A stretch of 42,807 nt of DNA, taken from Candidatus Paenibacillus intestinavium (GTDB taxonomy: Bacteria > Bacillota > Bacilli > Paenibacillales > Paenibacillaceae). The position numbers and the translations under genes were made by a program. This document shows positions 1-9,745 of this stretch, piece after piece (positions within the stretch are counted from its first letter, which is position 1; the number at the start of each line of letters is the position of its first letter). Location of the stretch: assembly GCA_019113605.1 (NCBI GenBank), contig DXHF01000228.1, forward strand, positions 1 to 42,807, written 5' to 3'. The notes beneath the pieces are model-generated. The model was not told where the DNA came from. It did not search any database and saw nothing but the letters and a program-made list of their open reading frames with translations.

Positions 1-106
1 CTTTCTCATACAATCCGAGACAACGATGTCCACTTGCTTTCATTTGATCAATAAAAATTTCAATATGGGCATGCTCGCAACCAATTATTCCGTATGCTAA
101 ATTCAT
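1..106 (-). CDS. Gfo/Idh/MocA-type oxidoreductase, N-terminus only
   Basis: This reading frame runs off the window edge; only about 35 residues are visible. They begin MNLAYGIIGCEHAHIEIF, a first beta strand followed by a G-x-x-G-C-E-H-A-H turn. That pattern is typical of the NAD(P)-binding fold of Gfo/Idh/MocA sugar dehydrogenases. The ATG is preceded by GGAGGT (118-123) with 11 nt spacing, slightly long. The gene follows the solute-binding protein on the same strand after 65 nt, with no terminator between, so it is probably its operon partner. The family oxidises or epimerises sugars and cyclitols, so it may act on the imported sugar; that is inference. The call rests on a short N-terminus. 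Confidence 0.65.
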   Translation of the reverse strand, partial: MNLAYGIIGCEHAHIEIFIDQMKASGHRCLGLYEK

Positions 107-171
107 ACTCTATTAATACCTCCATCTTCTCGGCTCTAGAAAGCCCGCTTGTTGAAGCTTTATTGGAAGAG

Positions 172-1554
172 CTAGTTGTTATTTTTAGCGAAGATTTTAT
201 CTCCCTCTGTACGGAATTCTGCCACAACTTCGTCAGCTGTTGCTTTACCGAATTGATGCTTTTGCAGTACTTGCTCAAACAATGAAGTTACTTCTCCAGC
301 ACCTTTTGGTCCTGCATCATACCAAGCAGGCTGACTTTGAGAAACATGCTCAAGCATAGTAATCATTTTTTTATCACGTTCAGTGAACTTAGGTTCTAGA
401 TATTCACGTACTTTTTTGTTTTCAGGAAGACCTCGCTCTGTTTCAAGTACATCTGCTGCCTCCAAGCTATTGACCATAAAATCAATAAATAAAGCCGCTT
501 CTTTTGGATGCTTTGATTTGGCAGAAGTAGACAAGAACATTGCAGTTTGCAATACGCTACCTGTTTGCTCCGCATGCGGATAAGAGATCATATCTACATT
601 TTCAGTCATTACAGTCTCATATGCTGGGAAGGAGCCAATCCAGGTTGGACCCATAATTGCCACTTGACCTTTTAATAACGCATCTTTATTAGGATCAGCA
701 TTACTTAGCGGTAGCGCTGCTGCAGTAATGTTAGCTGGTGGAACAATACCTTCCGTTCTAGCAGCCTCCCACATTTCCAACCAATTTTTCAAGTTTTCAT
801 CCCAGTAGCCTAGACGATTATCCGCATATAATGTATCGCCTTTAGAGAATAAGTAGTACATAAATGCTTCTAATGATGATGATGCATCAAACACACCATA
901 CACGTTATTACCAACTGCACCTTTTAACTCTCTAGACTTTATAAGAAGCTCTTCCCAAGTAGAGTCTACTGCTGGAAGTTCAACTCCTGCTTGATTGAAA
1001 ATCTCTTTGTTTACTAATAGTACGGAAGCATTATCAGCAACCGGAATGCCTGTTAATTTACCATTGATCGTGCCTTGATTAGCGAGAACATCCGCGTTCA
1101 AATCTGCAATACCCAGCTCTGTTCCTGCATAGGGATTCATATCTCCTAATACGTCGCGCTCAGAATATTCTTTGATGTACAAAATACTCATTTGCATAAT
1201 ATCTGGTGCATTACCAGCAGCTACTTGTGTAGAAAGCTTTTCCCAATAACCATCCCATGATGAATATTCTGGTTTGATTTTAATATTAGGATATTTCTGT
1301 TCAAACAATTCGATAGCTTTTAATGTACGATCATGTCGGCCTTGGCTACCCCACCACGAAAACCTTATTTCTACTTGCTCTTCACTTCCTACTGCTCCAT
1401 TACTTCCCCCATTACTTGAATCGTTACTGGAGTTACCATTACCGCCATTATTGGCTTTGTCATTAGCACCACATGCTGCTAATAATGCCATAATTAAAAC
1501 CATTGATAATAACACCGAAACCTTCTTTACACTTAAGGAATTACGCTTGGTCAT
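172..1554 (-). CDS. extracellular sugar-binding lipoprotein of a CUT1 ABC transporter
   Basis: This is a family 1 extracellular solute-binding protein that delivers a sugar or oligosaccharide to the two permeases encoded upstream. The N-terminus has basic residues, a hydrophobic stretch and the lipobox LLAAC (Cys about residue 28), then an Asn/Gly/Ser-rich linker, so the mature protein is a membrane-anchored lipoprotein of about 430 residues. The family pattern is visible: an IRFSWWGSQGRHDRT start, WEKLSTQVAAGNAPDI, TWEELL and LKGQVAIMGPTW. The start chosen is the ATG at 1554, with AAGGAG at a good distance. A GTG three codons upstream overlaps that ribosome binding site and is less likely. 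It is separated from the regulator gene by 106 nt holding a conserved element. The substrate is unknown; the neighbouring ara genes make a pentose-containing sugar possible. Confidence 0.9.
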   Translation of the reverse strand: MTKRNSLSVKKVSVLLSMVLIMALLAACGANDKANNGGNGNSSNDSSNGGSNGAVGSEEQVEIRFSWWGSQGRHDRTLKAIELFEQKYPNIKIKPEYSSWDGYWEKLSTQVAAGNAPDIMQMSILYIKEYSERDVLGDMNPYAGTELGIADLNADVLANQGTINGKLTGIPVADNASVLLVNKEIFNQAGVELPAVDSTWEELLIKSRELKGAVGNNVYGVFDASSSLEAFMYYLFSKGDTLYADNRLGYWDENLKNWLEMWEAARTEGIVPPANITAAALPLSNADPNKDALLKGQVAIMGPTWIGSFPAYETVMTENVDMISYPHAEQTGSVLQTAMFLSTSAKSKHPKEAALFIDFMVNSLEAADVLETERGLPENKKVREYLEPKFTERDKKMITMLEHVSQSQPAWYDAGPKGAGEVTSLFEQVLQKHQFGKATADEVVAEFRTEGDKIFAKNNN

Positions 1555-1619
1555 TTGAATCACTCCTTATGTTGTTATCATTACTAACTCTAGTCTAAGT
1601 AAATTAGGAGCGTGTTAAT

Positions 1620-1659
1620 ATAATATAAATCTATAAAAAATATAAGAAATATATAGAGT
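1620..1659 (-). promoter_or_regulatory. 40-bp conserved promoter element, copy 1 (probable response-regulator site)
   Basis: This AT-rich 40-bp block lies just upstream of the solute-binding protein gene. It matches the block at 6992-7031, upstream of the permease operon, at 30 of 40 positions without gaps. Both copies contain AATCTATAA and end, on the minus strand, with TATTAT, a likely -10 box. No good -35 box is visible, as expected for an activator-dependent promoter. The adjacent AraC-type response regulator is the obvious candidate to bind it. The match is seen in the sequence; the binding is inferred. Confidence 0.6.
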
Positions 1660-1660
1660 A

Positions 1661-3268
1661 TTAGCAAAACTCTGAAGGATTTTTTCCTGTATGCTTCTTG
1701 AACTGTTGACTGAAGTAAGCATTATTTTTATACCCAACCATCTCCGTTATTTCATAGAGCTTATATTTCTTTAATAGCATTAATTCCTTCGCTTTTTCCA
1801 TACGAACACGAGTAATATAGTTATTATAATTTTCTCCGGTAACTTGCTTAAAAATCTGTGAAAGGTAATTACGGGTAAGAAAAACTTTGTCTGCAATGAC
1901 ATCTAACGTAACGTCTTCTGCATAATGCTCTAGTACATAACGTTTCATAAAATCTACAGTTTTTCTATGTTTATGAGTCCCTCTGTTTGCTAAAGCCTCG
2001 TTTATTGGAATCAAGACTTCCAGCAAATAAGCACTAAAATCGTCTATATGATGAATCCCTTCGATATCTGTATACAAATTCATTTTAGAATCAATATCTT
2101 CGACAAAAATACCTTGATCGTACAAAGAAATCATTAACATTCCGATCAGTTCAATAACCGTGCTTCTAATTAAATGAACACTTAGTGGATTATGCCCAGA
2201 TAACGTATTCGTAAGTTGTCCGATTTGCTGCTTTACATGATCTACTTCTCCCTCCATCACACTTCGAATAAGCTCATGGTAGTTTTCCACTAGATGGCGG
2301 ACTTCTAATTTTTGTGGCTTAAAGTCCGCATTTTCCTCATTAATAAACCATATATCCCCGACAAACTCTCGCCTTGCAAGTAAATTCATTGCAACCTTAT
2401 AAGAACTCGCAATATCGTGCACGCGATGGACCACATTGCCAACAGCTACCCACACTTCTAAGCGCAAATAGTTTTTTATATTTTCAACATATTCCGTTAC
2501 AATATATTTCACTCTTTGCTTCGCTGTTTCTTCACGGAGATGCTGCGGCATAGAGACGATCAAGGCAATAACATTTTGTTGTATATCCGCCAAAAACACT
2601 TCCTTATGTTGTTCCGACATTTCTTCAATCATATTACGTAAAGCGAATGTATATATAGAAACGTCGCTTCGTTTCACATTCAGCCGATCACGTGGCACAG
2701 CATATTCAATAAGTGCTACCGAATAGGATTGATTTTTAAAGTTCATTTGTAAATGCTTGAATGACTTTTCATAAAAAGGAGTATTACAAAAATCCGTTTC
2801 CAGCAGCCCTTTCATAAGCAGCTTCTTTGTCTGTGGACGATGGAACTCCACTAGCTCTCTTAATTCCTTGTCTTCTGTTTCATCCTGTAACTTAATACGT
2901 ATACGATCCGTTACGATTCGAATAACCTCTTGAATTTCGGTTACTGTAGCAGGCTTTGATAAGTAATCTGCAACATTTAATTTCACTGCTGACTGCGCGT
3001 ATTTAAAATCCTCATAACCACTTAAAATAATAACTTCAGCGTCATTTTTTGCTGCACGGATACATTTGAGCATTTCAATGCCATCCATTACAGGCATAAA
3101 AATATCTGTCAAAATAAGCTGAGGCTTGATTTGTTCAATTAATTGTAAGCCTTCTGCTCCGTTGACAGCCAAGCCGCATATTTCAACATCGAATTGATCC
3201 CATGGTACTGCTCGAGATAGTCCTTCTAATGTGTTCATGTCATCATCAATAATAATCGCTCTAATCAT
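1661..3268 (-). CDS. AraC-type response regulator (YesN-like)
   Basis: Two-component response regulator of 535 residues. The N-terminal receiver domain (about 1-120) has the acidic pair at DDD 8-10 and the phospho-acceptor Asp55 in LILTDIFMP. A long middle region (about 150-420) has no fold I recognise. The last 100 residues form an AraC-type DNA-binding domain with two helix-turn-helix units, ending in the signature VGYKNNAYFSQQFKKHTG. This is the architecture of YesN-like regulators that pair with YesM-like kinases to control sugar ABC transporters. The ATG at 3268 has GGGGGAAG upstream and overlaps the kinase stop by 8 bp, so the pair is translationally coupled. Probable targets are the 40-bp elements at 1620-1659 and 6992-7031. 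Confidence 0.92.
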   Translation of the reverse strand: MIRAIIIDDDMNTLEGLSRAVPWDQFDVEICGLAVNGAEGLQLIEQIKPQLILTDIFMPVMDGIEMLKCIRAAKNDAEVIILSGYEDFKYAQSAVKLNVADYLSKPATVTEIQEVIRIVTDRIRIKLQDETEDKELRELVEFHRPQTKKLLMKGLLETDFCNTPFYEKSFKHLQMNFKNQSYSVALIEYAVPRDRLNVKRSDVSIYTFALRNMIEEMSEQHKEVFLADIQQNVIALIVSMPQHLREETAKQRVKYIVTEYVENIKNYLRLEVWVAVGNVVHRVHDIASSYKVAMNLLARREFVGDIWFINEENADFKPQKLEVRHLVENYHELIRSVMEGEVDHVKQQIGQLTNTLSGHNPLSVHLIRSTVIELIGMLMISLYDQGIFVEDIDSKMNLYTDIEGIHHIDDFSAYLLEVLIPINEALANRGTHKHRKTVDFMKRYVLEHYAEDVTLDVIADKVFLTRNYLSQIFKQVTGENYNNYITRVRMEKAKELMLLKKYKLYEITEMVGYKNNAYFSQQFKKHTGKNPSEFC

Positions 3269-5045
3269 GTTGTGAACTTCCCCCTTTTTGATGAAGCATC
3301 TCGACGGAATGTATCGTTATTAAAGGTAAGCTTATCGATATCGTTGTCCCTTTGTTTGGCATACTATCTATTTCGATACCGTATTGTGGACCGAAGTAGA
3401 GATCGATTCTCTCCTTCACATTTCTCACACCATGATGATTAGATGAATAGATATCTTTGCCCTCAGTAATTCCATGTCCATCATCCTTTACTGAAAAATG
3501 CAATCTCTCACCTTCTATACTGCCTGTAATCCAAATCGTACCCGCTCGTCGCGAATGAAAACCATGTATAATCGAGTTCTCTACAAAAGGCTGTAAAATA
3601 AGTTTTGGTACATAATAGTCATGCAATGCCACTGGCATCTCTAATTCGAACGAAATATTGTGCTGATGACGAATTTTTTGCAATTCGACATAGCATTCTA
3701 GATGTTCAGTCTCCTTGGAAAGGGGGATAAACGTCGCGCCACTAGACAATCCTATACGCAGCATCTTACCTAGCAAGGAGAGCATCCGGCTAATATCATC
3801 GGCACCAATTGCTATCGCTTGCCAATTCATCATATCTAATGTGTTATATAAAAAGTGAGGATTCATCTGCTCTTGTAAAACCTTGATCTCTGCCTCACGC
3901 TTCTTCTGATTTTGCTCCTGCAGCTGATTAATCAAATCCTCAATTTCCTCTGCCATACTATTGAAATGATGATTAAGATAACCAAATTCATTGTCATAGT
4001 CATTATTTACACGACTCTTCATTTTTCCTGTTTTTAATAATGCCATAACACGAACTAGACTTTTAATCGGTGTTACAAATTGCTTAGATAGTATATAAGC
4101 AAATACAACTGCGAGAACGACACAAATAATTACTGTGAAAATAATTGTCGTTTGAATTCGTTTACTGCCTTGCGTTATGCTCTCCCACGGAATCATGTCC
4201 ATCGCTATCCACTGGGTTCTAGCTTGTTTATTCCAAATAAGTAGTTTCTTTGTATCAAAAGTTTCAATAGCGTAATTTGATTGAGACTCTGCTTTATTCA
4301 TTACTTGGTCAAGATCATTCTCCAAGGCGGCGAATGAAACAGACGCAGTATCCTTACCTGCTGCTTCTACAATCAAGCGTAGATTAGAGTCAAAAATGTA
4401 GCGATTACTATCAGCCTTATCACCTGAAATTAAATCGTACATATAAGATAATTTCATATTAAAAATGAGTACCCCTATTTCATGACCCGATGGAGAGAAT
4501 ACTTTACGATAGAAGGATACTACATTATCGTTGATTGAAATGTAATTGCCAATTTCAATCAGATGAGAGCCTAGCCAGCCAGAATCAGATTGCTCAATAT
4601 AAGAATAAGAGGGGGATTTTTCAATAATAGAATAAGCGAACACGCCGTTTGCCCCTATATATGAACTGGAAGTACTATTTTTCGCAAAGATTTGTACAGA
4701 ATGAATAGCTTCCTTAATGTAACTATGTCGACTTAGTAGATCAATAATATCTGGATTTTGTTCGATTCTTTCAAAAGAAAACTCTTGTTCTTCTAAAAAG
4801 CTTCGAACTGTGGGATTACTAGCTACTGCAAGGGAATCGTATTCAATCGTCTGCAATTGAAAATCGATTTGCTTATTTATCTCATCAAGCAAAAGTATAC
4901 GCGAAGAGATCGTCTTATTGACGACCTCCTGATTGGTTGTATAGTAGCTTGTTATGCCAAGTAAAGCGATTAATATTGCTGAAATCATAATAAAAGAAGT
5001 AAAGAGAGTTACCTGTAGCGAAAATAATTTAAATGGATTTTTCAT
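3261..5045 (-). CDS. sensor histidine kinase (YesM-like)
   Basis: Membrane sensor kinase of about 594 residues. A first transmembrane segment near residues 10-30 is followed by an extracellular sensor region of about 260 residues, a second transmembrane segment near 300 and a HAMP linker. The cytosolic kinase core has the His_kinase-type phospho-acceptor motif EQMNPHFLYNTLDMM. The ATP-binding domain follows, with N-box residues in QPFVENSIIHG and the glycine-rich DDGHG. The ATG at 5045 is preferred over an upstream TTG because the G-rich GAGGGTGG lies directly before it. It sits between the permease genes and its response regulator, so the module probably senses the sugar that the transporter carries. 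Ligand unknown. Confidence 0.9.
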   Translation of the reverse strand: MKNPFKLFSLQVTLFTSFIMISAILIALLGITSYYTTNQEVVNKTISSRILLLDEINKQIDFQLQTIEYDSLAVASNPTVRSFLEEQEFSFERIEQNPDIIDLLSRHSYIKEAIHSVQIFAKNSTSSSYIGANGVFAYSIIEKSPSYSYIEQSDSGWLGSHLIEIGNYISINDNVVSFYRKVFSPSGHEIGVLIFNMKLSYMYDLISGDKADSNRYIFDSNLRLIVEAAGKDTASVSFAALENDLDQVMNKAESQSNYAIETFDTKKLLIWNKQARTQWIAMDMIPWESITQGSKRIQTTIIFTVIICVVLAVVFAYILSKQFVTPIKSLVRVMALLKTGKMKSRVNNDYDNEFGYLNHHFNSMAEEIEDLINQLQEQNQKKREAEIKVLQEQMNPHFLYNTLDMMNWQAIAIGADDISRMLSLLGKMLRIGLSSGATFIPLSKETEHLECYVELQKIRHQHNISFELEMPVALHDYYVPKLILQPFVENSIIHGFHSRRAGTIWITGSIEGERLHFSVKDDGHGITEGKDIYSSNHHGVRNVKERIDLYFGPQYGIEIDSMPNKGTTISISLPLITIHSVEMLHQKGGSSQHD

Positions 5046-5118
5046 TAGCTCCACCCTCAAATATGATTATTATCATTAAGGATAAGACATAATCAAATGG
5101 GATCACAAGTTATTTTTT

Positions 5119-5949
5119 TTATTTGATGCCTGTTGTCGCAATTCCTTCCACAAAATATTTTTGAGCAAAAGTAAAGATTAAGAATGACGGTAAAATTGCT
5201 AATACAGACATCGCATACATTGGTCCCCATGTTACAGCAGAGGAGTTATCTAGAAATAAACGTAAAGCAAGTGGTACCGTGTACTTGGCTGTATCTGTTA
5301 GATAAAGCATTTGTGCAAGGAAATCATCCCATGTCCATATAAAGCAGAACAATGCTGATGTAACAAGAGCAGGTACACATAGCGGTAAAATAATGCGGAA
5401 CGCAATGCCAACCATAGAGCATCCATCAATTTTCGCAGATTCATCAAGATCACTTGGAATACTACGTATAAATTGAATAATCAAAAATACGTAAAATGGA
5501 CTTACGGCTAAAAAATGCGGAACGATAATAGGTAGAGTTGTACCAATCCAATCAAAATTTTTGAATAGAATATATTGTGGTACAAGCGTTACTTGCGTTG
5601 GTAGCATTAAAGTCATCATTAAAACCGCAAACCAAACACCTTTAAGTGGAAATTTTATTCTTGCAAAACCAAAAGCAACAATAAAGCTTGAAAGTACCGT
5701 TCCTACAACAGACAAGCCAGCGATTAAAAATGAATTTCCAAAAAACTGTCCGAACGTATAACCAGGAATTGCATTCCAGCCCTCTACAAAGTTTTCCCAA
5801 CGAAATTCACTCGGAAACAAATTCGATTTTGGAATCTCTTCATTTGTTTTCAACGAGCTACCGAGTAACCACAATATTGGATAAAGCATGAATAAACTAC
5901 CTAGTATTAATAATATATAGCGCGAAGCTTTATTTATCGTTACACTCAT
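5119..5949 (-). CDS. sugar ABC transporter permease, MalG-like
   Basis: Inner-membrane permease of the CUT1 carbohydrate ABC family, 276 residues from the chosen start. It has six predicted membrane segments and the cytosolic EAA loop, visible as SDLDESAKIDGCS, which contacts the ATPase. It ends YFVEGIATTGIK, the usual MalG-like C-terminus. The start at 5949 is used because GGAGGAG lies 7 nt upstream; a longer frame would begin inside the preceding intergenic stretch. It follows the MalF-like permease by 42 nt. No ATPase gene is in the window, so a shared MsmX-type ATPase encoded elsewhere is likely, as is common in Bacillus and Paenibacillus. Confidence 0.92.
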   Translation of the reverse strand: MSVTINKASRYILLILGSLFMLYPILWLLGSSLKTNEEIPKSNLFPSEFRWENFVEGWNAIPGYTFGQFFGNSFLIAGLSVVGTVLSSFIVAFGFARIKFPLKGVWFAVLMMTLMLPTQVTLVPQYILFKNFDWIGTTLPIIVPHFLAVSPFYVFLIIQFIRSIPSDLDESAKIDGCSMVGIAFRIILPLCVPALVTSALFCFIWTWDDFLAQMLYLTDTAKYTVPLALRLFLDNSSAVTWGPMYAMSVLAILPSFLIFTFAQKYFVEGIATTGIK

Positions 5950-5991
5950 GTCACTACTCCTCCTATTCTCTTTCACATTAATGTGCATCTA

Positions 5992-6915
5992 TTAATTTTC
6001 ATAATGTACCCATCGTTTCGATGTACCAAATATAACAGCTGTAATGACAGCAATAATGACAAGTAGTATCCATGCTAATGCACTCGCATACCCCATATCA
6101 AAGAATACGAATGCTTTCTGATATAAATAAAGAGCATATACTAAAGTCGAATCAATAGGTCCACCTTTTGTTATAACAAAAGCTTGGGTAAACATTTGGA
6201 AGCTATTAATCGTCTGCATAATCATGTTAAACAAGATCATCGGAGTAAGCATTGGAAGTGTTATCTTAAAGAAGGTTCTTACTTTAGTTGAACCATCGAC
6301 AGATGCTGCTTCATACAAGTCTTTTGGAATTTGCTTCAAGCCCGCTAGAAATATAACCATAGCCGAGCCGAATTGCCAAACGGATAACGTAATTAATGTA
6401 GATAGTGATGTATCTGGCGTATTGATCCAATCAATTGGTGTCATTCCGAATACGGCTAAACCTTTATTAATAATGCCATCCAATCCAAAGAGATTACGCC
6501 ATATTGCAGCAATGGCAACACTTCCACCAATTAATGATGGCAAATAAAATATGGCTCTAAATAAAGACATTCCGCGAATAGATTGTAATAGCAGCATGGC
6601 GACTAATAACGCAAATATCAGCTTAAGCGGAACTGAAAACAGTACATAAATAAAGGTTACCTTGATTGACTCCGCAAAGGATTTATCATTCGTGAAAATC
6701 TCCTTATAATTTCCGAGTCCCGTAAACGTTGGTGACTCTAATAAGTGAAAATTATTTAACGATAAATACAAGGATTGTAGCATTGGCCACATCGTTAATA
6801 CGAATAAACCTATTAGCCAAGGTGCGATAAAAATATAACCCCAATAACCATCTTTAATAGTACTCAAACTTAGCTTGCTATTGGATCTCTTCTCTTGCAT
6901 AGAGCTTACTGCCAT
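5992..6915 (-). CDS. sugar ABC transporter permease, MalF-like
   Basis: First gene of the transporter operon and partner of the MalG-like permease. About 307 residues with six membrane segments, opening with YWGYIFIAPWLIGLFV, a typical start of this family. The EAA loop is visible as KDLYEAASVDGSTKV. The ATG at 6915 has GGAGGAG 8 nt upstream; a GTG three codons earlier overlaps that site. Upstream lies the second copy of the 40-bp conserved element, so expression probably depends on the response regulator encoded downstream. A terminator separates it from araB, so it is not part of the ara operon. Confidence 0.92.
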   Translation of the reverse strand: MAVSSMQEKRSNSKLSLSTIKDGYWGYIFIAPWLIGLFVLTMWPMLQSLYLSLNNFHLLESPTFTGLGNYKEIFTNDKSFAESIKVTFIYVLFSVPLKLIFALLVAMLLLQSIRGMSLFRAIFYLPSLIGGSVAIAAIWRNLFGLDGIINKGLAVFGMTPIDWINTPDTSLSTLITLSVWQFGSAMVIFLAGLKQIPKDLYEAASVDGSTKVRTFFKITLPMLTPMILFNMIMQTINSFQMFTQAFVITKGGPIDSTLVYALYLYQKAFVFFDMGYASALAWILLVIIAVITAVIFGTSKRWVHYEN

Positions 6916-6991
6916 TGTTGTCACTCCTCCTTTTGCCTTCTAACCTGTTCAATTTATACTTTAATTCTAGAGACTACTTCATCTGAGAAAA

Positions 6992-7031
6992 ATAATAGAA
7001 ATCTATAATTTATTATGGATATATACAGAGT
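6992..7031 (-). promoter_or_regulatory. 40-bp conserved promoter element, copy 2
   Basis: Matches the block at 1620-1659 at 30 of 40 positions in the same orientation. It contains the short palindrome ATAGAAATCTAT and ends on the minus strand with TATTAT, a likely -10 box about 75 nt before the permease start. This placement suggests a binding site of the YesN-like regulator in the -35 region of an activated promoter. Confidence 0.6.
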
Positions 7032-7058
7032 TGTTGTATCCATTGGGAATGCTTACAC

Positions 7059-7131
7059 AAAAAAAAGCACAAAGCATAAGAATGGTCCTCTGTCTCAAAT
7101 TGAGAACTACAGACCCTTATGTTTTGTGCTT
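7059..7131 (-). terminator. terminator of the araDB operon
   Basis: A 16-nt inverted repeat with one G-T mismatch (arms 7065-7080 and 7116-7131, built on AAGCACAAAGCATAAG) is followed on the minus strand by eight T (7059-7066). It lies 37 nt after the araB stop and separates araB from the sugar transporter operon. Confidence 0.85.
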
Positions 7132-7167
7132 ACTTTATTATTAGTGCTATAAACTTAGTGTTGAAAA

Positions 7168-8835
7168 TTAATTTGCATGCTCTTTGATCGACTTCAAACG
7201 CTTCATGACATCATTGTCTCCACGACCATAATAATCATGAAGTTGAGTATATTCTGCATAAAGCTTATCGTAAACTGCTACATTTTCAGCAATAGGCTTA
7301 AATGTTTCTTCGCGTACGCGAGCCATGTTAGCCGCTGCATCAACGATGCTATCATAACCTCCTTTTGCTGCTCCAGCTGCGACTGCTACAAACATTGCAG
7401 CGCCAAGTGCTGGCGTTTGCTTAGATGCCGCAATCTTGATTTCGCGATTAGTTACATCTGCATAAATTTGCATTAATAACTTGTTTTTCTGAGGCAATCC
7501 ACCACAAGCGTATAATTCATCAACTACAACACCGTTAGAATGGAAGGCATCAACAATTTTACGAGTGCCGAAAGCAGTTGCTTCTAGTAGTGCACGATAC
7601 ATTTCCCATGGCTTAGTAAGTAACGTCATACCTAGCATTGTACCTGTAAGATTCGTATCTACTAGAACAGAGCGGTTACCATTCCACCAATCAAGTGCTA
7701 GTAGACCAGATTGCCCTGGTACTAATTCATCAGCACGACGAGTTAAATATTCATGGATATGCTCCCCTGCTTGCTCTGCTTCACGATAAGCATAGGCTGG
7801 TACGCTCTCTTCAACGAACCATTCAAATATATCACCAACCGCAGATTGACCCGCTTCATAGCCAAAGTATCCAGGCACGATGCCATCTTCAACTACACCG
7901 CACATCCCTTCAACTTCACGTTCCGTATCACCAAGAATAAGATGGCAGATTGAAGTCCCCATAGACATTACTAATTTACCAGGAGTAACTACACCTACTG
8001 CTGGTACAGCTGCATGCGCATCGACATTACCAACTGCAATTGCAGTTCCAGTTGCTAGGCCAATTTTCGCTGCCATCTGGGCGGTTAATTCCCCAGCCTT
8101 CGTACCAAGCGGCACAACATCACCACGTAACTTCGTAGACGTCAGCTTCGCTAGACGAGGATCTAATGCGCTTAGAAATTCTTCACTAGGATAACCATCT
8201 TGCTTGTGCCAGATCGCCTTATATCCAGCAGTACAGCTGTTACGCACAATATTTCCTGTCATCTGTCCAATAACCCAATCTGTAGCCTCAACAAATTGAT
8301 CGGCTTCATCGTAGATTTCAGGAGCTTCATCTAGTATTTGCCATACTTTTGCAAGCATCCATTCCGATGAAATTTTACCACCATAACGTGCTAGCCACTT
8401 CTCACCACGAGCCGCAGCAATTTCATTAATAGCATCAGCTTCAGGCTGTGCTGCGTGATGCTTCCATAATTTCACCCATGCATGAGGATTATCAACATGC
8501 TGCTCTGCAAAACATAACGGACTACCTTGTTCATTAATAGGTAGCATCGTACAAGCTGTAAAGTCGATACCTAGACCGATCACATCTTCAGGTACGATTC
8601 CAGCAGCACTCATAACAGCTGGAATAGAGTTTTCCAATACTTCTATATAATCTTGAGGATGCTGTAATGCCCAGTCATACTCAAGCTTTCGTCCAGATGG
8701 AAGCGTTTCGTCCATAACGTGATGACGATAAGGGGTAACATGATCAGCAAGCTCATGACCATTTGAAAGATCAACTAATACTGCACGACCTGATTGTGTT
8801 CCATAGTCTACACCAATAGCATATTTCTTACTCAT
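7168..8835 (-). CDS. araB: L-ribulokinase
   Basis: FGGY-family kinase of 555 residues that phosphorylates L-ribulose to L-ribulose 5-phosphate in the cytosolic arabinose pathway. The N-terminal phosphate-binding motif DYGTQSGR, the substrate-region motif [11 protein letters not shown] and the C-terminal ACGGLPQKN match ribulokinases rather than xylulo- or glycerol kinases. Length fits the family. The ATG at 8835 has AGGAGG a few nt upstream. It follows araD by 12 nt in one operon and is closed by a strong terminator. Control by AraR is expected from the operators upstream of araD. Confidence 0.96.
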   Translation of the reverse strand: MSKKYAIGVDYGTQSGRAVLVDLSNGHELADHVTPYRHHVMDETLPSGRKLEYDWALQHPQDYIEVLENSIPAVMSAAGIVPEDVIGLGIDFTACTMLPINEQGSPLCFAEQHVDNPHAWVKLWKHHAAQPEADAINEIAAARGEKWLARYGGKISSEWMLAKVWQILDEAPEIYDEADQFVEATDWVIGQMTGNIVRNSCTAGYKAIWHKQDGYPSEEFLSALDPRLAKLTSTKLRGDVVPLGTKAGELTAQMAAKIGLATGTAIAVGNVDAHAAVPAVGVVTPGKLVMSMGTSICHLILGDTEREVEGMCGVVEDGIVPGYFGYEAGQSAVGDIFEWFVEESVPAYAYREAEQAGEHIHEYLTRRADELVPGQSGLLALDWWNGNRSVLVDTNLTGTMLGMTLLTKPWEMYRALLEATAFGTRKIVDAFHSNGVVVDELYACGGLPQKNKLLMQIYADVTNREIKIAASKQTPALGAAMFVAVAAGAAKGGYDSIVDAAANMARVREETFKPIAENVAVYDKLYAEYTQLHDYYGRGDNDVMKRLKSIKEHAN

Positions 8836-8847
8836 AACTAACTCCTC

Positions 8848-9543
8848 CTATTTTTGACCGTAGTATGCGTTTGCACCATGCTTACGTAAGTAATGGCGAT
8901 CCAACAAATCTTGATCCATTGGGCTTACTTGTGGATTTAATGCGAGCGTGTGAAGTCCCATCTTAGCTACTTCCTCCACAACGACAGCATTATGAACAGC
9001 ATTATGAGCATCCTTGCCCCATACAAATGGCGCGTGACTATTGACAAGCACCGCTGGAACCATATTAGGATCAATCTGACGCTCTACAAACGTTTCGACG
9101 ATAACAACACCAGTCTCATGCTCATATGCACCTTGAATTTCGTCCTTCGTCATCGCACGCGTACAAGGAATCTCTCCGTAGAAGTAATCAGCATGTGTCG
9201 TGCCAAGTGCAGGAATGCCTTTACCCCCTTGAGCCCAGCTTGTTGCCCAAGGAGAATGAGTATGAACAACGCCTCCGATGTCTTCAAAATGCTTATATAG
9301 AAGAACATGAGTAGCTGTATCAGAAGAAGGACGATAGCTCCCTTCTACTACATTACCGTCAAGATCGACAACAACCATTTGCTCAGGCTTCAATTCTTCA
9401 TATGGCACGCCACTTGGTTTAATAACAACTAGACCAGATTCACGATCAATTCCACTTACATTTCCCCAAGTAAATGTCACCAAACCATATTTCGGTAATT
9501 CCATGTTGGCTTCCCATACTTGTTGCTTCAATTGTTCTAGCAT
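8848..9543 (-). CDS. araD: L-ribulose-5-phosphate 4-epimerase
   Basis: Class II aldolase-fold zinc enzyme of 231 residues that converts L-ribulose 5-phosphate to D-xylulose 5-phosphate, linking arabinose to the pentose phosphate pathway. Visible motifs are [14 protein letters not shown], the metal-binding HTHS and [12 protein letters not shown]. The start at ATG 9543 gives [13 protein letters not shown], the usual start of this family. A GTG four codons upstream sits almost on the AAGGAG and is unlikely, although the spacing to 9543 (13 nt) is long. First gene of the araDB operon. Its leader carries a 53-bp duplication and its promoter carries two AraR operators. Confidence 0.95.
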   Translation of the reverse strand: MLEQLKQQVWEANMELPKYGLVTFTWGNVSGIDRESGLVVIKPSGVPYEELKPEQMVVVDLDGNVVEGSYRPSSDTATHVLLYKHFEDIGGVVHTHSPWATSWAQGGKGIPALGTTHADYFYGEIPCTRAMTKDEIQGAYEHETGVVIVETFVERQIDPNMVPAVLVNSHAPFVWGKDAHNAVHNAVVVEEVAKMGLHTLALNPQVSPMDQDLLDRHYLRKHGANAYYGQK

Positions 9544-9562
9544 AAGACTACTCACTCTCCTT

Positions 9563-9677
9563 AAACTTTTCTTGTCGTTCAGTTAATCATCTTGCGATGA
9601 AAAGTTACATCGAAAGCATTAGCCAAACTTTTCTTGTCGTTCAGTTAATCATCTTGCGATGAAAAGTTACATCGAAA
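9563..9677 (-). repeat. 53-bp direct repeat in the araD leader
   Basis: Two perfect copies (9563-9615 and 9625-9677), period 62 bp, lie between the araD promoter and its ribosome binding site. Each copy contains the small inverted repeat GATG/CATC around AAAAGTTA. The first copy directly abuts the AAGGAG of araD. The duplication lengthens the untranslated leader to about 195 nt. It looks recent because the copies are identical. Confidence 0.9.
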
Positions 9678-9710
9678 ACATACTTATCTGTCATTTAGAA
9701 AAAATAGAAC

Positions 9711-9722
9711 TTATACGTACAG
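9711..9722. promoter_or_regulatory. AraR operator, downstream half-site of a pair
   Basis: TTATACGTACAG, an imperfect version of the TTGTACGTACAA palindrome recognised by AraR in Bacillus. It lies just downstream of the expected araD transcription start. Its centre is 43 bp from that of the stronger site at 9754-9765, about four helical turns, a spacing suited to cooperative binding or looping. Confidence 0.75.
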
Positions 9723-9745
9723 GATACGCAATTCATAATAATTAC

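Noticed and set aside
9563-9677. Possible CRISPR array
   Set aside because: Only two copies with a 9-nt separator; the repeat is too long and there are no cas genes.
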